DNA of 64,000 bases, from assembly GCF_030409325.1 (NCBI RefSeq), contig NZ_JAUFPR010000002.1:1116001-1180000 (forward strand), in the 5' to 3' direction. The notes under the pieces are model-generated. The model did not search any database and had not been told where the DNA came from. It was given only the letters and a program-made list of their open reading frames with translations. The stretch is from Mucilaginibacter aquaedulcis. GTDB lineage: Bacteria; Bacteroidota; Bacteroidia; Sphingobacteriales; Sphingobacteriaceae. Shown piece after piece: positions 1 to 9,298 of the stretch. Both the position numbers and the translations under genes were made by a program. Numbering within the stretch: the stretch's first letter is position 1; every line of letters starts with the position of its first letter.

Positions 1-102
1 TAAAACAAACCGATAAGTAGAGGAATTAACCCCGGGCATTGTATATTTTGAGGAAAAATTTGGCATACCTATATGTTTTAAAACCCCCAAAAATTAACTG
101 CA

Positions 103-768
103 ATGACTAAAGCATTAAAATTCCTCAAGCGAATTAATATAAAGTCTGTTATTTTCAATTTCAGGTATTTCCCTTTTAAAACCGCTATTAAATTCCCGGT
201 TTTAATTTCAAACAATGTTTTTTTACATAAAACCAAAGGCAGGGTGATCATTAACGCCCCCATTAAAACCGCGTTGATACAAATTGGCTACGGTGCTATC
301 GGTATTACCGATTTTAAAAGATCAAGGGCAGTGTGGGAGGTTCATGGTGATATTATTTTTAATGGCCGGGCCTTTATCGCGCATGGGTGTAAAATAAGTG
401 TGGCCCAAAACGCTGAACTCATTTTTGGTGATGATTTTTACATGAGCACTGAATGCGCCATTGTTGCTGCTAAAAAAATTGAGATAGGCAACCACAGCAT
501 CATTTCATGGGAATCATTAATAATGGATACCGATTTTCATCATATTGCAGATGAAACCGGTCAGGTATTCAATCATCCTAAGGAAATTATTATTGGCGAT
601 AGTGTTTGGGTAGGTTGCAAATGCACAATTTTAAAGGGATCGGTAATACCTCAAGGCAGCGTGGTAGCCGCAAACTCAATGGTTACCAAAAAATTAACAG
701 GCGAAAATTCCATATTTGGCGGAAGCCCGATGCGGGTATTAAAATCAAACATCAAATGGTGGAATTAA
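103..768 (+). CDS. Hexapeptide-repeat acyltransferase (LbH fold)
   Basis: This is a 221-residue protein whose C-terminal two thirds show the left-handed beta-helix pattern of isoleucine/valine-led hexapeptides, for example [10 protein letters not shown] and [10 protein letters not shown]. It ends in the usual acetyltransferase tail GGSPMRVLK. The segment DTDFHHI holds the histidine pair expected at the active site of maltose/galactoside-type O-acetyltransferases. It probably transfers an acetyl group to a sugar hydroxyl of the surface polysaccharide in the cytoplasm. It is the only plus-strand gene of the locus and is convergent with the next gene; the two stop codons overlap. The acceptor sugar cannot be told from sequence, and the acyl donor (acetyl-CoA) is inferred from the family. 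Confidence 0.85.
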   Translation: MTKALKFLKRINIKSVIFNFRYFPFKTAIKFPVLISNNVFLHKTKGRVIINAPIKTALIQIGYGAIGITDFKRSRAVWEVHGDIIFNGRAFIAHGCKISVAQNAELIFGDDFYMSTECAIVAAKKIEIGNHSIISWESLIMDTDFHHIADETGQVFNHPKEIIIGDSVWVGCKCTILKGSVIPQGSVVAANSMVTKKLTGENSIFGGSPMRVLKSNIKWWN

Positions 769-1310
769 ATAACAGGCAAAACCGCGTCGCTTAAATCATA
801 GGTCAGGTTTTCGTTCCTAAAGGCTATTAATTTGGCAGGCACCCCACCTACTACAGTATACGGCTGCACATCACGAGTAACAACCGCACCAGCCGCAACC
901 ACGGCACCCTTACCTATGGTAACTCCCGGCAAGATCACCGAGCGTGAGCATAACCAGGCATAATCTTCAATAACTACGGGCTGCCCTATTTGAGCAAATT
1001 CGGCACTGTTATAATCGTGGTGCAGTGTCCAGATCATTACCTCATTGCTGATGTTCACGTTACGGCCTATGGTGAGGCCCATGCGCGCATCAAGCAGGGC
1101 ATTATGCCCAACTATGGCACCCTTGTCTATTTTCAGTTTCCAGGGGCTCCGTACCTCAAAACCACGGTACAGGCCAACCTTCCAACTTATTTTTGCCTTT
1201 AAGGCACGCAGTAACAAGATCCTCAGCGTATGAAAAGGCAACCAGCCAATAACACCGCAAACTAAATAAATAATTGAGCCCCTGAGTTTCATGATGCTAT
1301 TTCTGATCAT
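765..1310 (-). CDS. Hexapeptide-repeat acyltransferase, WcaF/maltose acetyltransferase-like
   Basis: This 181-residue protein starts with a short hydrophobic stretch (residues about 10-30) and continues as hexapeptide repeats ([28 protein letters not shown]). LHHDYNS carries the catalytic-type histidines, and the tail GGVPAKLI is typical of NodL/LacA-like O-acetyltransferases. It is the last gene of the polysaccharide operon, 35 bases after the preceding acyltransferase. A second ATG six codons in (MKLRGS) is an alternative start. Its likely job is O-acetylation of the polysaccharide repeat unit; the exact substrate is unknown. Confidence 0.85.
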   Translation of the reverse strand: MIRNSIMKLRGSIIYLVCGVIGWLPFHTLRILLLRALKAKISWKVGLYRGFEVRSPWKLKIDKGAIVGHNALLDARMGLTIGRNVNISNEVMIWTLHHDYNSAEFAQIGQPVVIEDYAWLCSRSVILPGVTIGKGAVVAAGAVVTRDVQPYTVVGGVPAKLIAFRNENLTYDLSDAVLPVI

Positions 1311-1345
1311 TATAATAGTTTATAAAGTGTTTTATTGTCATAGGC

Positions 1346-2077
1346 TTATATCGTTACTTCTTCAGCATAAAACTCACCACGTTTTTTTAGCACCCGGCCA
1401 GGTACCCCGGCAATTATAGAATGCGGCATTACAGATTTGGTTACAATGCTGCCTGCGGCAATTACACAGCCGCGGCCAATGGTTACCCCTGCCAGTATGG
1501 TTACTCCGGCGCCTATCCAGCAGTTATCGTCAATAAAAACGCCGTTACGGGTTACGCCCTGATCTTTAATGTTGAGACTAAAATCAGAGAAATTATGATT
1601 TTCAGAAAATATCTTAACACCGGGGCCAATGATCACGTTATCCCCAATTTCAATACCACCCTGGCCGCCCAGATAGGTACCGGCATTAATACCGCTGTTG
1701 TTACCAATGATGATCCCTTTACCCTTTTGCGCTATTACCCCGGTACAGATAAGCGTACAGTTGCGGGCTATCGAAACGTTGTTTTTGATGATTATCCCTT
1801 CAGATGATAAGGCGTTGATATACACATTATCTTCAATGATGAGGTTTTTGCCTGCCGATATAAGGTATCGGTGATTTATACTCACATGCGAGCCTATAAA
1901 AACCAAACCGCTTGATTGTTTAAACCATATCCGTTTAAAGGCACCGCGAGATAATTGAGTGCCCCTCGCCCATAAAATAACCGACAGCTCCCTGAAACTA
2001 TAATCGTTCTCGAATTTATAATCGGGATTGTTTTTGAGTTTGCGTATTACCTTTTCAATTATTGTATGCATCACCAA
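1346..2077 (-). CDS. Hexapeptide-repeat acyltransferase
   Basis: This is a 243-residue LbH acyltransferase. Long runs of hexapeptides (IIIKNNVSIARNC, IIIGNNSGINAG, IEIGDNVIIGPG) precede the motif SENHNF, which supplies a conserved histidine, and the tail IIAGVPGRVLKKRG is diagnostic of the family. Its first 23 bases overlap the end of the preceding glycosyltransferase, which implies translational coupling; an ATG two codons downstream is an equally plausible start. It most likely O-acetylates a sugar of the exopolysaccharide. Confidence 0.85.
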   Translation of the reverse strand: MVMHTIIEKVIRKLKNNPDYKFENDYSFRELSVILWARGTQLSRGAFKRIWFKQSSGLVFIGSHVSINHRYLISAGKNLIIEDNVYINALSSEGIIIKNNVSIARNCTLICTGVIAQKGKGIIIGNNSGINAGTYLGGQGGIEIGDNVIIGPGVKIFSENHNFSDFSLNIKDQGVTRNGVFIDDNCWIGAGVTILAGVTIGRGCVIAAGSIVTKSVMPHSIIAGVPGRVLKKRGEFYAEEVTI

Positions 2078-3197
2078 TTAATTTTAGTATTCCATTTGCT
2101 GATATTTGCCATGAGAATTTACCCGCATGGTTAATTCCCTGCTCAACCTTTTCTTTATACAGGTTTTGATCGGTTAACAAAAAGTCTATTTTTTCGGCTA
2201 TATCCGCCGTATTGTCCGGATCGATGTAGATAGCCGCATCTCCGCAAACCTCGGGCATGGCGGTTCGTTTTGATACAATTACCGGTACACCACATTTCAT
2301 GGCTTCCAGTGGCGGCAGCCCAAAGCCTTCTGCATACGAAGGGAAACAAAACACTGTGGCATTGGCATATATCAGGTAAAGGTCGTTTTCGGGAACATGC
2401 CCTGTAAATATCACCCTGTCTGAAAGTCCTTCGGTAGCTATCTGACTCCTTAGCAATGTGGTATCAGCCCCAAGCCCGCCAACAATCACCAGCTTAATGT
2501 TTTTATCCTTAAGTAGATTCATGGCACTCACCAGGCGGGCAATATTTTTACGAATGTTGATGCGGCCCACATAAAGCAAGTATCTTTTAGGTAAATTGTA
2601 TTTTAATGAAAGAGCGCTTAACATCTCGCCAGGGTAACTGGCCTTTGTTTTAAAATCAGGGTTAATGCCGTGGTAAACCACCGCTATCCGGTTATCGCTA
2701 GCTACATTATTTTTTACCAGTCGTTCCTTTTCCGAATTGGATATGGTAATGATCATATCGGCTGCGGCGGCAAGGCGTTTCATTCTTTTGAAATACATTA
2801 GTTCCGAATCGGAAAAGTATTCGGGGTAATCCAAAAACAAAACATCATGTATATAAACTATTTTGCGCAGCTTATTGGGCCATAAACTGTTGAAGTTTTG
2901 AAACAGCATAGCTTCTAAACCATAAAGGCGGGCAATTAGGGGTAAAAGCACAGTGTTTGAGATCATGTTGGGGATAACCGGCAAAAAAATAAGCTTAACC
3001 CACGATGGGAAATGTGCAAGTGCCTCCTTCTTGCAATCGCGGGTGATGAGCAGATAAAGCTCAAACTGTTCATCGTGCTGGCTCACCATTTGATTAACCA
3101 GGTTTTTTACTACCATAGTACCGCTTGGAGGCCCCTTGAAGAACCACTTGGCATCAATACCTAACTTTATCTTTTTTTGACTGTTATCGGTAAGCAT
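2055..3197 (-). CDS. Glycosyltransferase family 4 (GT-B)
   Basis: This 380-residue glycosyltransferase has the C-terminal GT4 signature: the phosphate/nucleotide-binding stretch YLLYVGRINIRKNI near residue 205, then the EX7E motif in SYAEGFGLPPLEAMKCGVPVI near residues 288-308. HDVLFLDYPEYFS in the N-terminal half is typical of the mannosyl/rhamnosyl-transferase branch. It has no signal peptide and should act at the cytoplasmic face of the inner membrane on a lipid-linked oligosaccharide. It begins one base after the stop of the upstream glycosyltransferase. Donor and acceptor sugars are not predictable here. Confidence 0.9.
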   Translation of the reverse strand: MLTDNSQKKIKLGIDAKWFFKGPPSGTMVVKNLVNQMVSQHDEQFELYLLITRDCKKEALAHFPSWVKLIFLPVIPNMISNTVLLPLIARLYGLEAMLFQNFNSLWPNKLRKIVYIHDVLFLDYPEYFSDSELMYFKRMKRLAAAADMIITISNSEKERLVKNNVASDNRIAVVYHGINPDFKTKASYPGEMLSALSLKYNLPKRYLLYVGRINIRKNIARLVSAMNLLKDKNIKLVIVGGLGADTTLLRSQIATEGLSDRVIFTGHVPENDLYLIYANATVFCFPSYAEGFGLPPLEAMKCGVPVIVSKRTAMPEVCGDAAIYIDPDNTADIAEKIDFLLTDQNLYKEKVEQGINHAGKFSWQISANGILKLIGDAYNN

Positions 3198-3198
3198 A

Positions 3199-4497
3199 TC
3201 AGGCGGTTATTATAGTTGGTTCAAATGATGAATTATAACGTTTGGTACGCAGCGCTATAGCATGATCATAAATACTGTTGAGCTTCGCAAGGCGTTTGTC
3301 CCAGGCATGATCTGCAGCGCATAGCAACGTGGTTTGTGCAAGCTCAACCAGTTTGTACGGATGCTCCAAAATGTCATTAAGGGCCGCGCTCATATTGTTA
3401 ACCATATTGCTATTGGTATCCAGCTTTATTTTGATGCCGTTTTGGCTGTTAATCACATCTCCCATACCGCAGTGATCAAGTGTTAGGGTGGGTACTCCAT
3501 AACTCATTGCCTCAAAAACTACAGCAGGATTATCTTCTGCAATACTGGTGATAATATGCAGGTGAGCTGCCGCCATCACCTGTACAGCAATATCTCTTTT
3601 TAAATGCCCATGCCATATCACCCGATCGGCTATATTAAGGTCGACAGCCTTTTTTTGCAGAGAAGCTGTAAGAGGTCCGGTACCTAATACATTTAAAACC
3701 CAATTATTTTGTTTTGTAGCAGCCAGCGCATCAAGGCACATCTCCAGATTTTTACGGGCGATGTGGCTTCCAGACCATACCAATTGCACGCGCTCATGGA
3801 TGGTTTTAAATTTTTCCTGATCAAGCGATGGCTCATTTAAAACCGAAGTATCGGGTAAATAATAGCTCTCGCGGCCAAACCTTTGCGCTATGGTACGCTG
3901 CCCGTTTTTAGTTGCAGCTATTAAAACTCCAGATTGCCCAAATGCCTTTTTAATTCTTGGAGAGTTAAGCTGAATAATGTTAATAAGGTGTTTAACTGAA
4001 TACTTAAATCTTGTTGAAAAGGGTTTACTTTCCAATAATTTAGGGTCGATCACATTCATGCCGCCAATAGGTCCCCAAACCATCGGTTTATCAATGCGCC
4101 ACAAAAAACCAGGTTCTCTGAAGCCAATAGGACCTAATTGGTGCAATACATTAATATCAACGGTTTCTAAAACCTTAAGTGCTGTTTGGTACACTTGTTT
4201 TTGCCACAGATAGTAAGCAAAGTAAAAGAACCAGCCAAAACCAGCTTTATCCAATAAGGTTATTGTCCTGGCAATTGCTCCCGGCTGCACTTCTATAAAC
4301 TGCACATTGGGCATTGGGTTATCCTTGATATATTGACGCAAGGTTTGGGTATCACCCATGAAATCATCAGACATACCGTAGATCACCCAAAGCTCGTGTT
4401 CCTGAGCTAAACGAACTACCGTATTCCACGCCGAGGCATACTCTGATCCGCGGAAAGGAGATATAGCATAAGCCGATATGAGTAACTTTTTTTTCAA
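3199..4497 (-). CDS. Glycosyltransferase family 4 (GT-B)
   Basis: This is a 432-residue GT-B glycosyltransferase. The N-terminus (LLISAYAISPFRGSEYASAW) is the characteristic SPxxGSE-type donor loop of a GT4 subgroup, and the C-terminal domain has LVWSGSHIARKNL, WHGHLKRD and the EX7E-like segment SIAEDNPAVVFEAMSYGVPT. It adds a sugar to the growing repeat unit. Spacing is 14 bases from the GT2 gene upstream and one base to the GT4 gene downstream, consistent with one transcript. The sugar specificity is unknown. Confidence 0.88.
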   Translation of the reverse strand: MKKKLLISAYAISPFRGSEYASAWNTVVRLAQEHELWVIYGMSDDFMGDTQTLRQYIKDNPMPNVQFIEVQPGAIARTITLLDKAGFGWFFYFAYYLWQKQVYQTALKVLETVDINVLHQLGPIGFREPGFLWRIDKPMVWGPIGGMNVIDPKLLESKPFSTRFKYSVKHLINIIQLNSPRIKKAFGQSGVLIAATKNGQRTIAQRFGRESYYLPDTSVLNEPSLDQEKFKTIHERVQLVWSGSHIARKNLEMCLDALAATKQNNWVLNVLGTGPLTASLQKKAVDLNIADRVIWHGHLKRDIAVQVMAAAHLHIITSIAEDNPAVVFEAMSYGVPTLTLDHCGMGDVINSQNGIKIKLDTNSNMVNNMSAALNDILEHPYKLVELAQTTLLCAADHAWDKRLAKLNSIYDHAIALRTKRYNSSFEPTIITA

Positions 4498-4511
4498 AGC
4501 TCAATATTTAA

Positions 4512-5270
4512 TTATACCTGTGTTCTGAACGGATCTTTATAAAAAAAACGCCAGCGCAGCCTGTTCATGTAATTAAAAGCCCATGATGCCAGGTATGCCG
4601 GTCCGGCTAAATTGCGGTGCATCACTGCTAACTCTTCTTTATGCATTTTTACCACATCGCTGCTTACACCCGCTGTACGCATATGGGCTATTAATTCATC
4701 TATATAGCTGATTTTAAACCCATTCCTTTTTATCCTCAAAAACATATCAAAATCCATAGCTATCTTTAAGCGGATATCATATTTACCTACCTGCTGATAA
4801 ACCTCCCTTTTTATAAAACACGTTGGGTGCATAATGTACATGCCGAAATTGAGCCAGCTTACTTTACTTTTTTTGATGCGTTCAAAGCCGTTATCGCCAA
4901 TAAGCATAATGTTACCGCAGCGCACGTCATCATCAGCCGTGCCATTGTTCATCATCAGTTCAACAGCATTTTGGGCATACCAGTCGTCGGCGTTGATCAT
5001 GCCTATCCAGGTACCGGTGGCCATAGCTATGCCTTTGTTAAATCCATCTGCTATTCCTTTGTCTGGTTCGCTTATAAAACGTGCTATTTTGGTTTGGTAC
5101 TTTTCAATAATTTTTAAAGTACCATCAGTTGATCCTCCATCTACAATAATGTACTCGAGGTTAGCATAAGTTTGGTTGATGACACTTAATATGGTATCTT
5201 CAATAGTAGCCTGTGCATTATAAACAACCGTAATTATGGTTACTTTAGGGATATCAGTAAAATTCTCCAT
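4512..5270 (-). CDS. Glycosyltransferase family 2 (GT-A)
   Basis: This 252-residue GT2 enzyme opens with VTIITVVYNAQATIEDTILS, contains the donor-binding VDGGSTDGT (about residues 50-58) and the metal-binding DXD-type element INADDWY near residues 94-100. The downstream part resembles WcaA/WcaE-like colanic-acid transferases. It lacks membrane segments, so it is not a polymerising processive synthase. It sits between the Wzy-like polymerase and two GT4 genes in the same operon and probably adds a side or backbone sugar. Confidence 0.9.
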   Translation of the reverse strand: MENFTDIPKVTIITVVYNAQATIEDTILSVINQTYANLEYIIVDGGSTDGTLKIIEKYQTKIARFISEPDKGIADGFNKGIAMATGTWIGMINADDWYAQNAVELMMNNGTADDDVRCGNIMLIGDNGFERIKKSKVSWLNFGMYIMHPTCFIKREVYQQVGKYDIRLKIAMDFDMFLRIKRNGFKISYIDELIAHMRTAGVSSDVVKMHKEELAVMHRNLAGPAYLASWAFNYMNRLRWRFFYKDPFRTQV

Positions 5271-5279
5271 AGTATAGTA

Positions 5280-6572
5280 TCAATAAGCTTGTTCAAATTT
5301 TAAGGCTGTTGCCTGTTTGTATTTCTGAATTGCGGCCTGTTCACGTTGTTGCAGCCTGTTTACCAATGATTTGAAATTAACATAGCTATACCCCAGCGTT
5401 ATCATTATTATGCTCATTTCTGTATTGAAAAAAGAGGTAACTATATAATTAGTGAACATGAGGCTCATTACACAGCCAATTATCAAAGCGCCAAACAACC
5501 TGATCGCCGGTCTTTCGCGGGCGTCGGCATATCGTTTCCAGGTAGATGTTATGAGGCCAAAAAATGTAAGAATATAGGTTAGTACGCCCATAATCCCTGT
5601 TTTGACCAGGATATAAAGCCAGCCGTTATGCAAAACAGGTATAAATTGAAAATCTGTATCCTCTCCCAGCCTCACAAAAGTTTTAAGATCAATCAGTTTC
5701 CCCAGGCCGCCAAATATCCAATTGGCGGCACCACCTTCGGCGTAACTTTTAACGGCCATAAATGATTCGTAACCCCGGTATTTGATGTTGATATCCTGCT
5801 CGGTATTGTAATCGCCCATTTTAAGTTCATTGAATGAGCCCAGCATCTTCCCCATAAAGGTTTCCGATGTTTTTGTTTTAAACAGATCTGTTGGCAAAAG
5901 TGTAAATAACATTACCAACATAAATATTGTAGGCATGATCCAAATCCGTTTAATCTTATCAACCACCAGCAGCAACACAAAAAATGCCATCATTACCGTG
6001 TAGGTGCGGGAAGCAAACATGTATACCCCAAATGCATTGGCTGCCACAAAAACAGTAAACCTAAACCTGCTGAATAACTTTACATTAAATTTTTTACTGA
6101 ATAATAAACAGGCTAATGCTATCGGGGGCACAGGTGTACCTACAATTCCAATTGCATAATGTGCAGAATACGGGTCAAATAAGGCACTGAAGCCCATGTA
6201 TGATACCGATACAGCCGTTACCAGTATAGATGTTAATACGCCTGCATAAACAAGTGTTTTAAGAAAACTTTCGATACTTAGCCTATAAGCCAATACAACA
6301 CCTGTGGTAATAAATAATATAGGTATAGAAAAGTAATAGAGATCCTTCAAGATAAGGTATGTGTTATTTTTATATCCTACTATCAGTCCTAACATAGCGG
6401 GTACCCATAAAATAGCGAACCGACCAGCTGTTTTTAGCACCATTAACTTATGCTCCATTGGCATTGCTATAATGAGTAGTGGTATAGCAAATATGGCAGC
6501 CTGCACGTGGAAGAAAGATGCCAGTATAAGCATTAGCAATAAAAACGGATATAATTTATTTTTTAAATTCAT
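5280..6572 (-). CDS. O-antigen/exopolysaccharide polymerase-like membrane protein (Wzy-type)
   Basis: This is a 430-residue multi-spanning membrane protein with about ten to twelve hydrophobic segments and a large hydrophilic periplasmic loop around residues 235-310 (from TETFMGKM through FVRLGEDTDFQFIPVLHNGWL). The late loop followed by the HNGWL segment is the usual layout of the Wzy/WaaL/O-antigen ligase fold. Wzy proteins have little sequence conservation, so the call rests on topology plus position between the flippase and the transferases. It would join lipid-linked repeat units in the periplasm. A ligase role is possible but less likely in this operon. Confidence 0.75.
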   Translation of the reverse strand: MNLKNKLYPFLLLMLILASFFHVQAAIFAIPLLIIAMPMEHKLMVLKTAGRFAILWVPAMLGLIVGYKNNTYLILKDLYYFSIPILFITTGVVLAYRLSIESFLKTLVYAGVLTSILVTAVSVSYMGFSALFDPYSAHYAIGIVGTPVPPIALACLLFSKKFNVKLFSRFRFTVFVAANAFGVYMFASRTYTVMMAFFVLLLVVDKIKRIWIMPTIFMLVMLFTLLPTDLFKTKTSETFMGKMLGSFNELKMGDYNTEQDINIKYRGYESFMAVKSYAEGGAANWIFGGLGKLIDLKTFVRLGEDTDFQFIPVLHNGWLYILVKTGIMGVLTYILTFFGLITSTWKRYADARERPAIRLFGALIIGCVMSLMFTNYIVTSFFNTEMSIIMITLGYSYVNFKSLVNRLQQREQAAIQKYKQATALKFEQAY

Positions 6573-6576
6573 GTTT

Positions 6577-7218
6577 TCAAGCCGTTACATGGTTATAACT
6601 ATAGGTATCCCGTACATACTGTGCAGGGTTACCGGCCCATACCTGTTCGGCCGGGATATCATGAAACACTACCGATCCGGCTCCAACAATTGAGTTTTTG
6701 CCAATCGTGACCCCTTTTAAAATAGTGGTATGACCGCCTATAAATGCGCCGTCATGAATAATTACCGGTTTTGATTTTACGCCTACTACCCTCTCCGGAA
6801 TACTGTTGCGCATTTGTGGATTTAAGGAATGAAAATCAGTATCATAAATAACCGTGTTGATACCGATCATCACATTATTGCCTACACTTATTTTATTGTG
6901 GCATATAAGGGCTACCGATGTAACTCTCACATTGTTACCAATAATTAACTGCCCGCCTTTGGCCACCACAAAATAGCATTGTTGCTGACGCCCGCCCATG
7001 GCATGATATTTACCGCTGTTGAACAGGAATTTTTTACCAATAGTAAAACTTCCTTTCAAGTTTACATCCAATATTGGAATACCAAAACCGATGAAATCTG
7101 AATGGAACTTCACGCCGTTTAAATGAAATTTAAACCAGGTTACAGGCCATGAATAAAGGCGTGCCATTTTGTAATAAATAACACGTAACAACCTATAAAA
7201 CTTTCTTATCAACTGCAT
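6577..7218 (-). CDS. Hexapeptide-repeat acyltransferase
   Basis: This 213-residue LbH acyltransferase has an amphipathic N-terminus followed by hexapeptide repeats (LIIGNNVRVTS, ISVGNNVMIGINT, VTIGKNSIVGAGSVV). The active-site-like segment is DTDFHSLNP, and the tail WAGNPAQYVRDTY is typical of the family. It lies four bases upstream of the polymerase gene and three bases after another acyltransferase gene. The likely reaction is O- or N-acetylation of a polysaccharide sugar. Confidence 0.85.
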   Translation of the reverse strand: MQLIRKFYRLLRVIYYKMARLYSWPVTWFKFHLNGVKFHSDFIGFGIPILDVNLKGSFTIGKKFLFNSGKYHAMGGRQQQCYFVVAKGGQLIIGNNVRVTSVALICHNKISVGNNVMIGINTVIYDTDFHSLNPQMRNSIPERVVGVKSKPVIIHDGAFIGGHTTILKGVTIGKNSIVGAGSVVFHDIPAEQVWAGNPAQYVRDTYSYNHVTA

Positions 7219-7221
7219 TAG

Positions 7222-7911
7222 TTAAACCACGTTAGAGTATTCCACAAAATTTTCAATATCCCAAAACTTTGAAATATTGCTTCGCATCCACATTTCATCA
7301 TTGTTCCACCATTTGGTATCCTGTAAATATTCTATCTGCTTATCATCAAAGCGTTTCTTGAGTAATTTTGCCGGGTTACCACCAACAATCTCATAAGCTC
7401 CTACATCTTTAACCACCACAGAGTTAGCAGTTATAATTGCCCCGTCACCTATAGTTATTCCGTCAATAATGATTGCATTAGCACATATCCACACATCATT
7501 ACCTATGGTTACCCTTTTATAATTGCTGAATTTTTGCTCTTTGGTATAGTTTTTTAGATTTTTCTGATTACCGAACGTAACCGGATGAGTGCTTACAAAA
7601 ACCGATGTTGGGTGTTTACCAGGAGCTATCTTTACATTTGGCCCGATAGAACAGTACTTTCCCATAGTAGTATGTTGTACATAACTAAAGCTGTTGATGT
7701 ACGAAAAATCGCCCATAACACTGTTTATTACCATGCAATGGCTTCCCAGAATATTATTATGACCGAAACTGCAATTACTTACTACACTTAAATAACCTAT
7801 TCTTAAATGCTTACCCCAGTTTTTCAACTGATAATTTGTTTTACATGTAAGCCACTTCAAATACTCACCCAACGGGTTTGTCATGAACGATTTGTCTATA
7901 TATTGTTTCAT
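7222..7911 (-). CDS. CatB-related xenobiotic-type O-acetyltransferase (LbH)
   Basis: This is a 229-residue protein of the Vat/CatB-like LbH branch. GKYCSIGPNVKIAPGKHPT followed by FVSTHPVTF gives the histidine and surrounding loop of that group, and the C-terminal IVGGNPAKLLKKRF with a W-rich helix (TKWWNNDEMW) matches family ends. In polysaccharide loci these enzymes O-acetylate the glycan rather than antibiotics. It is 16 bases downstream of the flippase gene in the same operon. Its acceptor is unknown. Confidence 0.85.
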   Translation of the reverse strand: MKQYIDKSFMTNPLGEYLKWLTCKTNYQLKNWGKHLRIGYLSVVSNCSFGHNNILGSHCMVINSVMGDFSYINSFSYVQHTTMGKYCSIGPNVKIAPGKHPTSVFVSTHPVTFGNQKNLKNYTKEQKFSNYKRVTIGNDVWICANAIIIDGITIGDGAIITANSVVVKDVGAYEIVGGNPAKLLKKRFDDKQIEYLQDTKWWNNDEMWMRSNISKFWDIENFVEYSNVV

Positions 7912-7927
7912 GTTGCGTTTTAAACCT

Positions 7928-9289
7928 TTAGGCGTTAAAAATTCCTGTGGCTGTTTTATTAATTATTTTATCTGCCTGAACGTAAAAAGCGATTCCCATA
8001 ATGATAAAAATGATCACGTTTGCCCACGTTACTCCAGCTATACCAAATGAACGGCACAGCATAACCGACAATGGAATATTTATGGCCGCACCAACCGTAC
8101 TGAGATATAGTTGCAACTTTATTTTACCTACCCCATTTAAAAGCTGAACATATATTGCCTGCCATATATTAATTATGGTAAATAAGCACATGGCTATTGA
8201 CAGGTTTAAAGGCACAGAGATACTTTTGCCCAACCATAAATTATAAAGCCATGGCGATATAGTAAGCAGCAACACGCAGCAAAAACTCATCCCTATCCAG
8301 AGCTTGATTATTTTGTCGATCGCGTTTTTTATCCATGTGTAATCATCCTTTATGTACGCCTCTGTAAATGCGCTCCAAAAAGGAGTTATTACCATTACAA
8401 AAAGTATAAGTACTATTGAAAAGAGTTTGTATACTACATTAAATGTGGTTACTTCTTTAGGACCAAATAATTGAGTAATTACAATATTATCTGTTTCATA
8501 AAGAACCAGGGCATTGATCTGAATAATGAAAAATCCACCGCCTACGCCTAAGAGCTCTTTGGCATGCTTAAAGTTTATATGGGCAAAACCCGGCGTTAGT
8601 GATCTGTAGTTTCCCCTGTAATACCATATGCTGCCGCCCAGCAATACCACCAAAGGCAGACCTGCAATTATGATAACCACATCAAGCAATTGACCTTGTT
8701 TTACCCGCATTAAAAATAATAGAGCCAAAAGCGAAGCTATTTGCCCGAGTAAGTTAAGGATTGCGGTTTTGGCCGGGGCCTGGTTGGCGGTTAATACATT
8801 ATTAATTAGCTGTATCACAAACTGAAAGCAAAAAAACGCGAAAACAAGCAGCACCACCGTACTCAGATAGCTTGCCGGCGTATTAGGCGCATTAAGTATT
8901 TGCTGCCATTTTATGTAGGGATTTACAAAGTAAAAAATGACAAACATCAGCGTTGAGATAATAAACAATAGCGCGTAAGCCGAGCTCACATAGCTTTTGC
9001 CCGATGAAACATCCCCAAGAGAGATCATGGTGGCCAGTTTATTCCTAAGTCCGTTACCCAATCCCATATCAAACAAGCCTGCCCAGGTAATAATTGAGCT
9101 CAACGTTAACCAAATACCATATTGAGTAGGATTAATAAATTTAATAGTAAGTGGTATAAGCAATAATGAAATTGCCACACTGCCTACTTTCAATATGACC
9201 GATTGGAATACATTTTTCTTAGCTTTTATAGAACGCTCGTGTCCCTTTGAAAAAAAACTTTGAATATTACTTTGAATAGCTTGTAACAT
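7928..9289 (-). CDS. Polysaccharide repeat-unit flippase, Wzx/MATE-like
   Basis: This 453-residue integral membrane protein has about twelve to fourteen predicted spans. Its N-terminal region (PLTIKFINPTQYGIWLTLSS, with GLFDMGLGNGLRNKLA) is characteristic of oligosaccharide flippases of the MOP superfamily. It would move undecaprenyl-diphosphate-linked repeat units from the cytoplasmic to the periplasmic leaflet. It follows the Wzc gene by nine bases and precedes the acyltransferase, polymerase and transferase genes, the canonical neighbours of a Wzx/Wzy-dependent system. Confidence 0.88.
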   Translation of the reverse strand: MLQAIQSNIQSFFSKGHERSIKAKKNVFQSVILKVGSVAISLLLIPLTIKFINPTQYGIWLTLSSIITWAGLFDMGLGNGLRNKLATMISLGDVSSGKSYVSSAYALLFIISTLMFVIFYFVNPYIKWQQILNAPNTPASYLSTVVLLVFAFFCFQFVIQLINNVLTANQAPAKTAILNLLGQIASLLALLFLMRVKQGQLLDVVIIIAGLPLVVLLGGSIWYYRGNYRSLTPGFAHINFKHAKELLGVGGGFFIIQINALVLYETDNIVITQLFGPKEVTTFNVVYKLFSIVLILFVMVITPFWSAFTEAYIKDDYTWIKNAIDKIIKLWIGMSFCCVLLLTISPWLYNLWLGKSISVPLNLSIAMCLFTIINIWQAIYVQLLNGVGKIKLQLYLSTVGAAINIPLSVMLCRSFGIAGVTWANVIIFIIMGIAFYVQADKIINKTATGIFNA

Positions 9290-9298
9290 ATCAACTGA

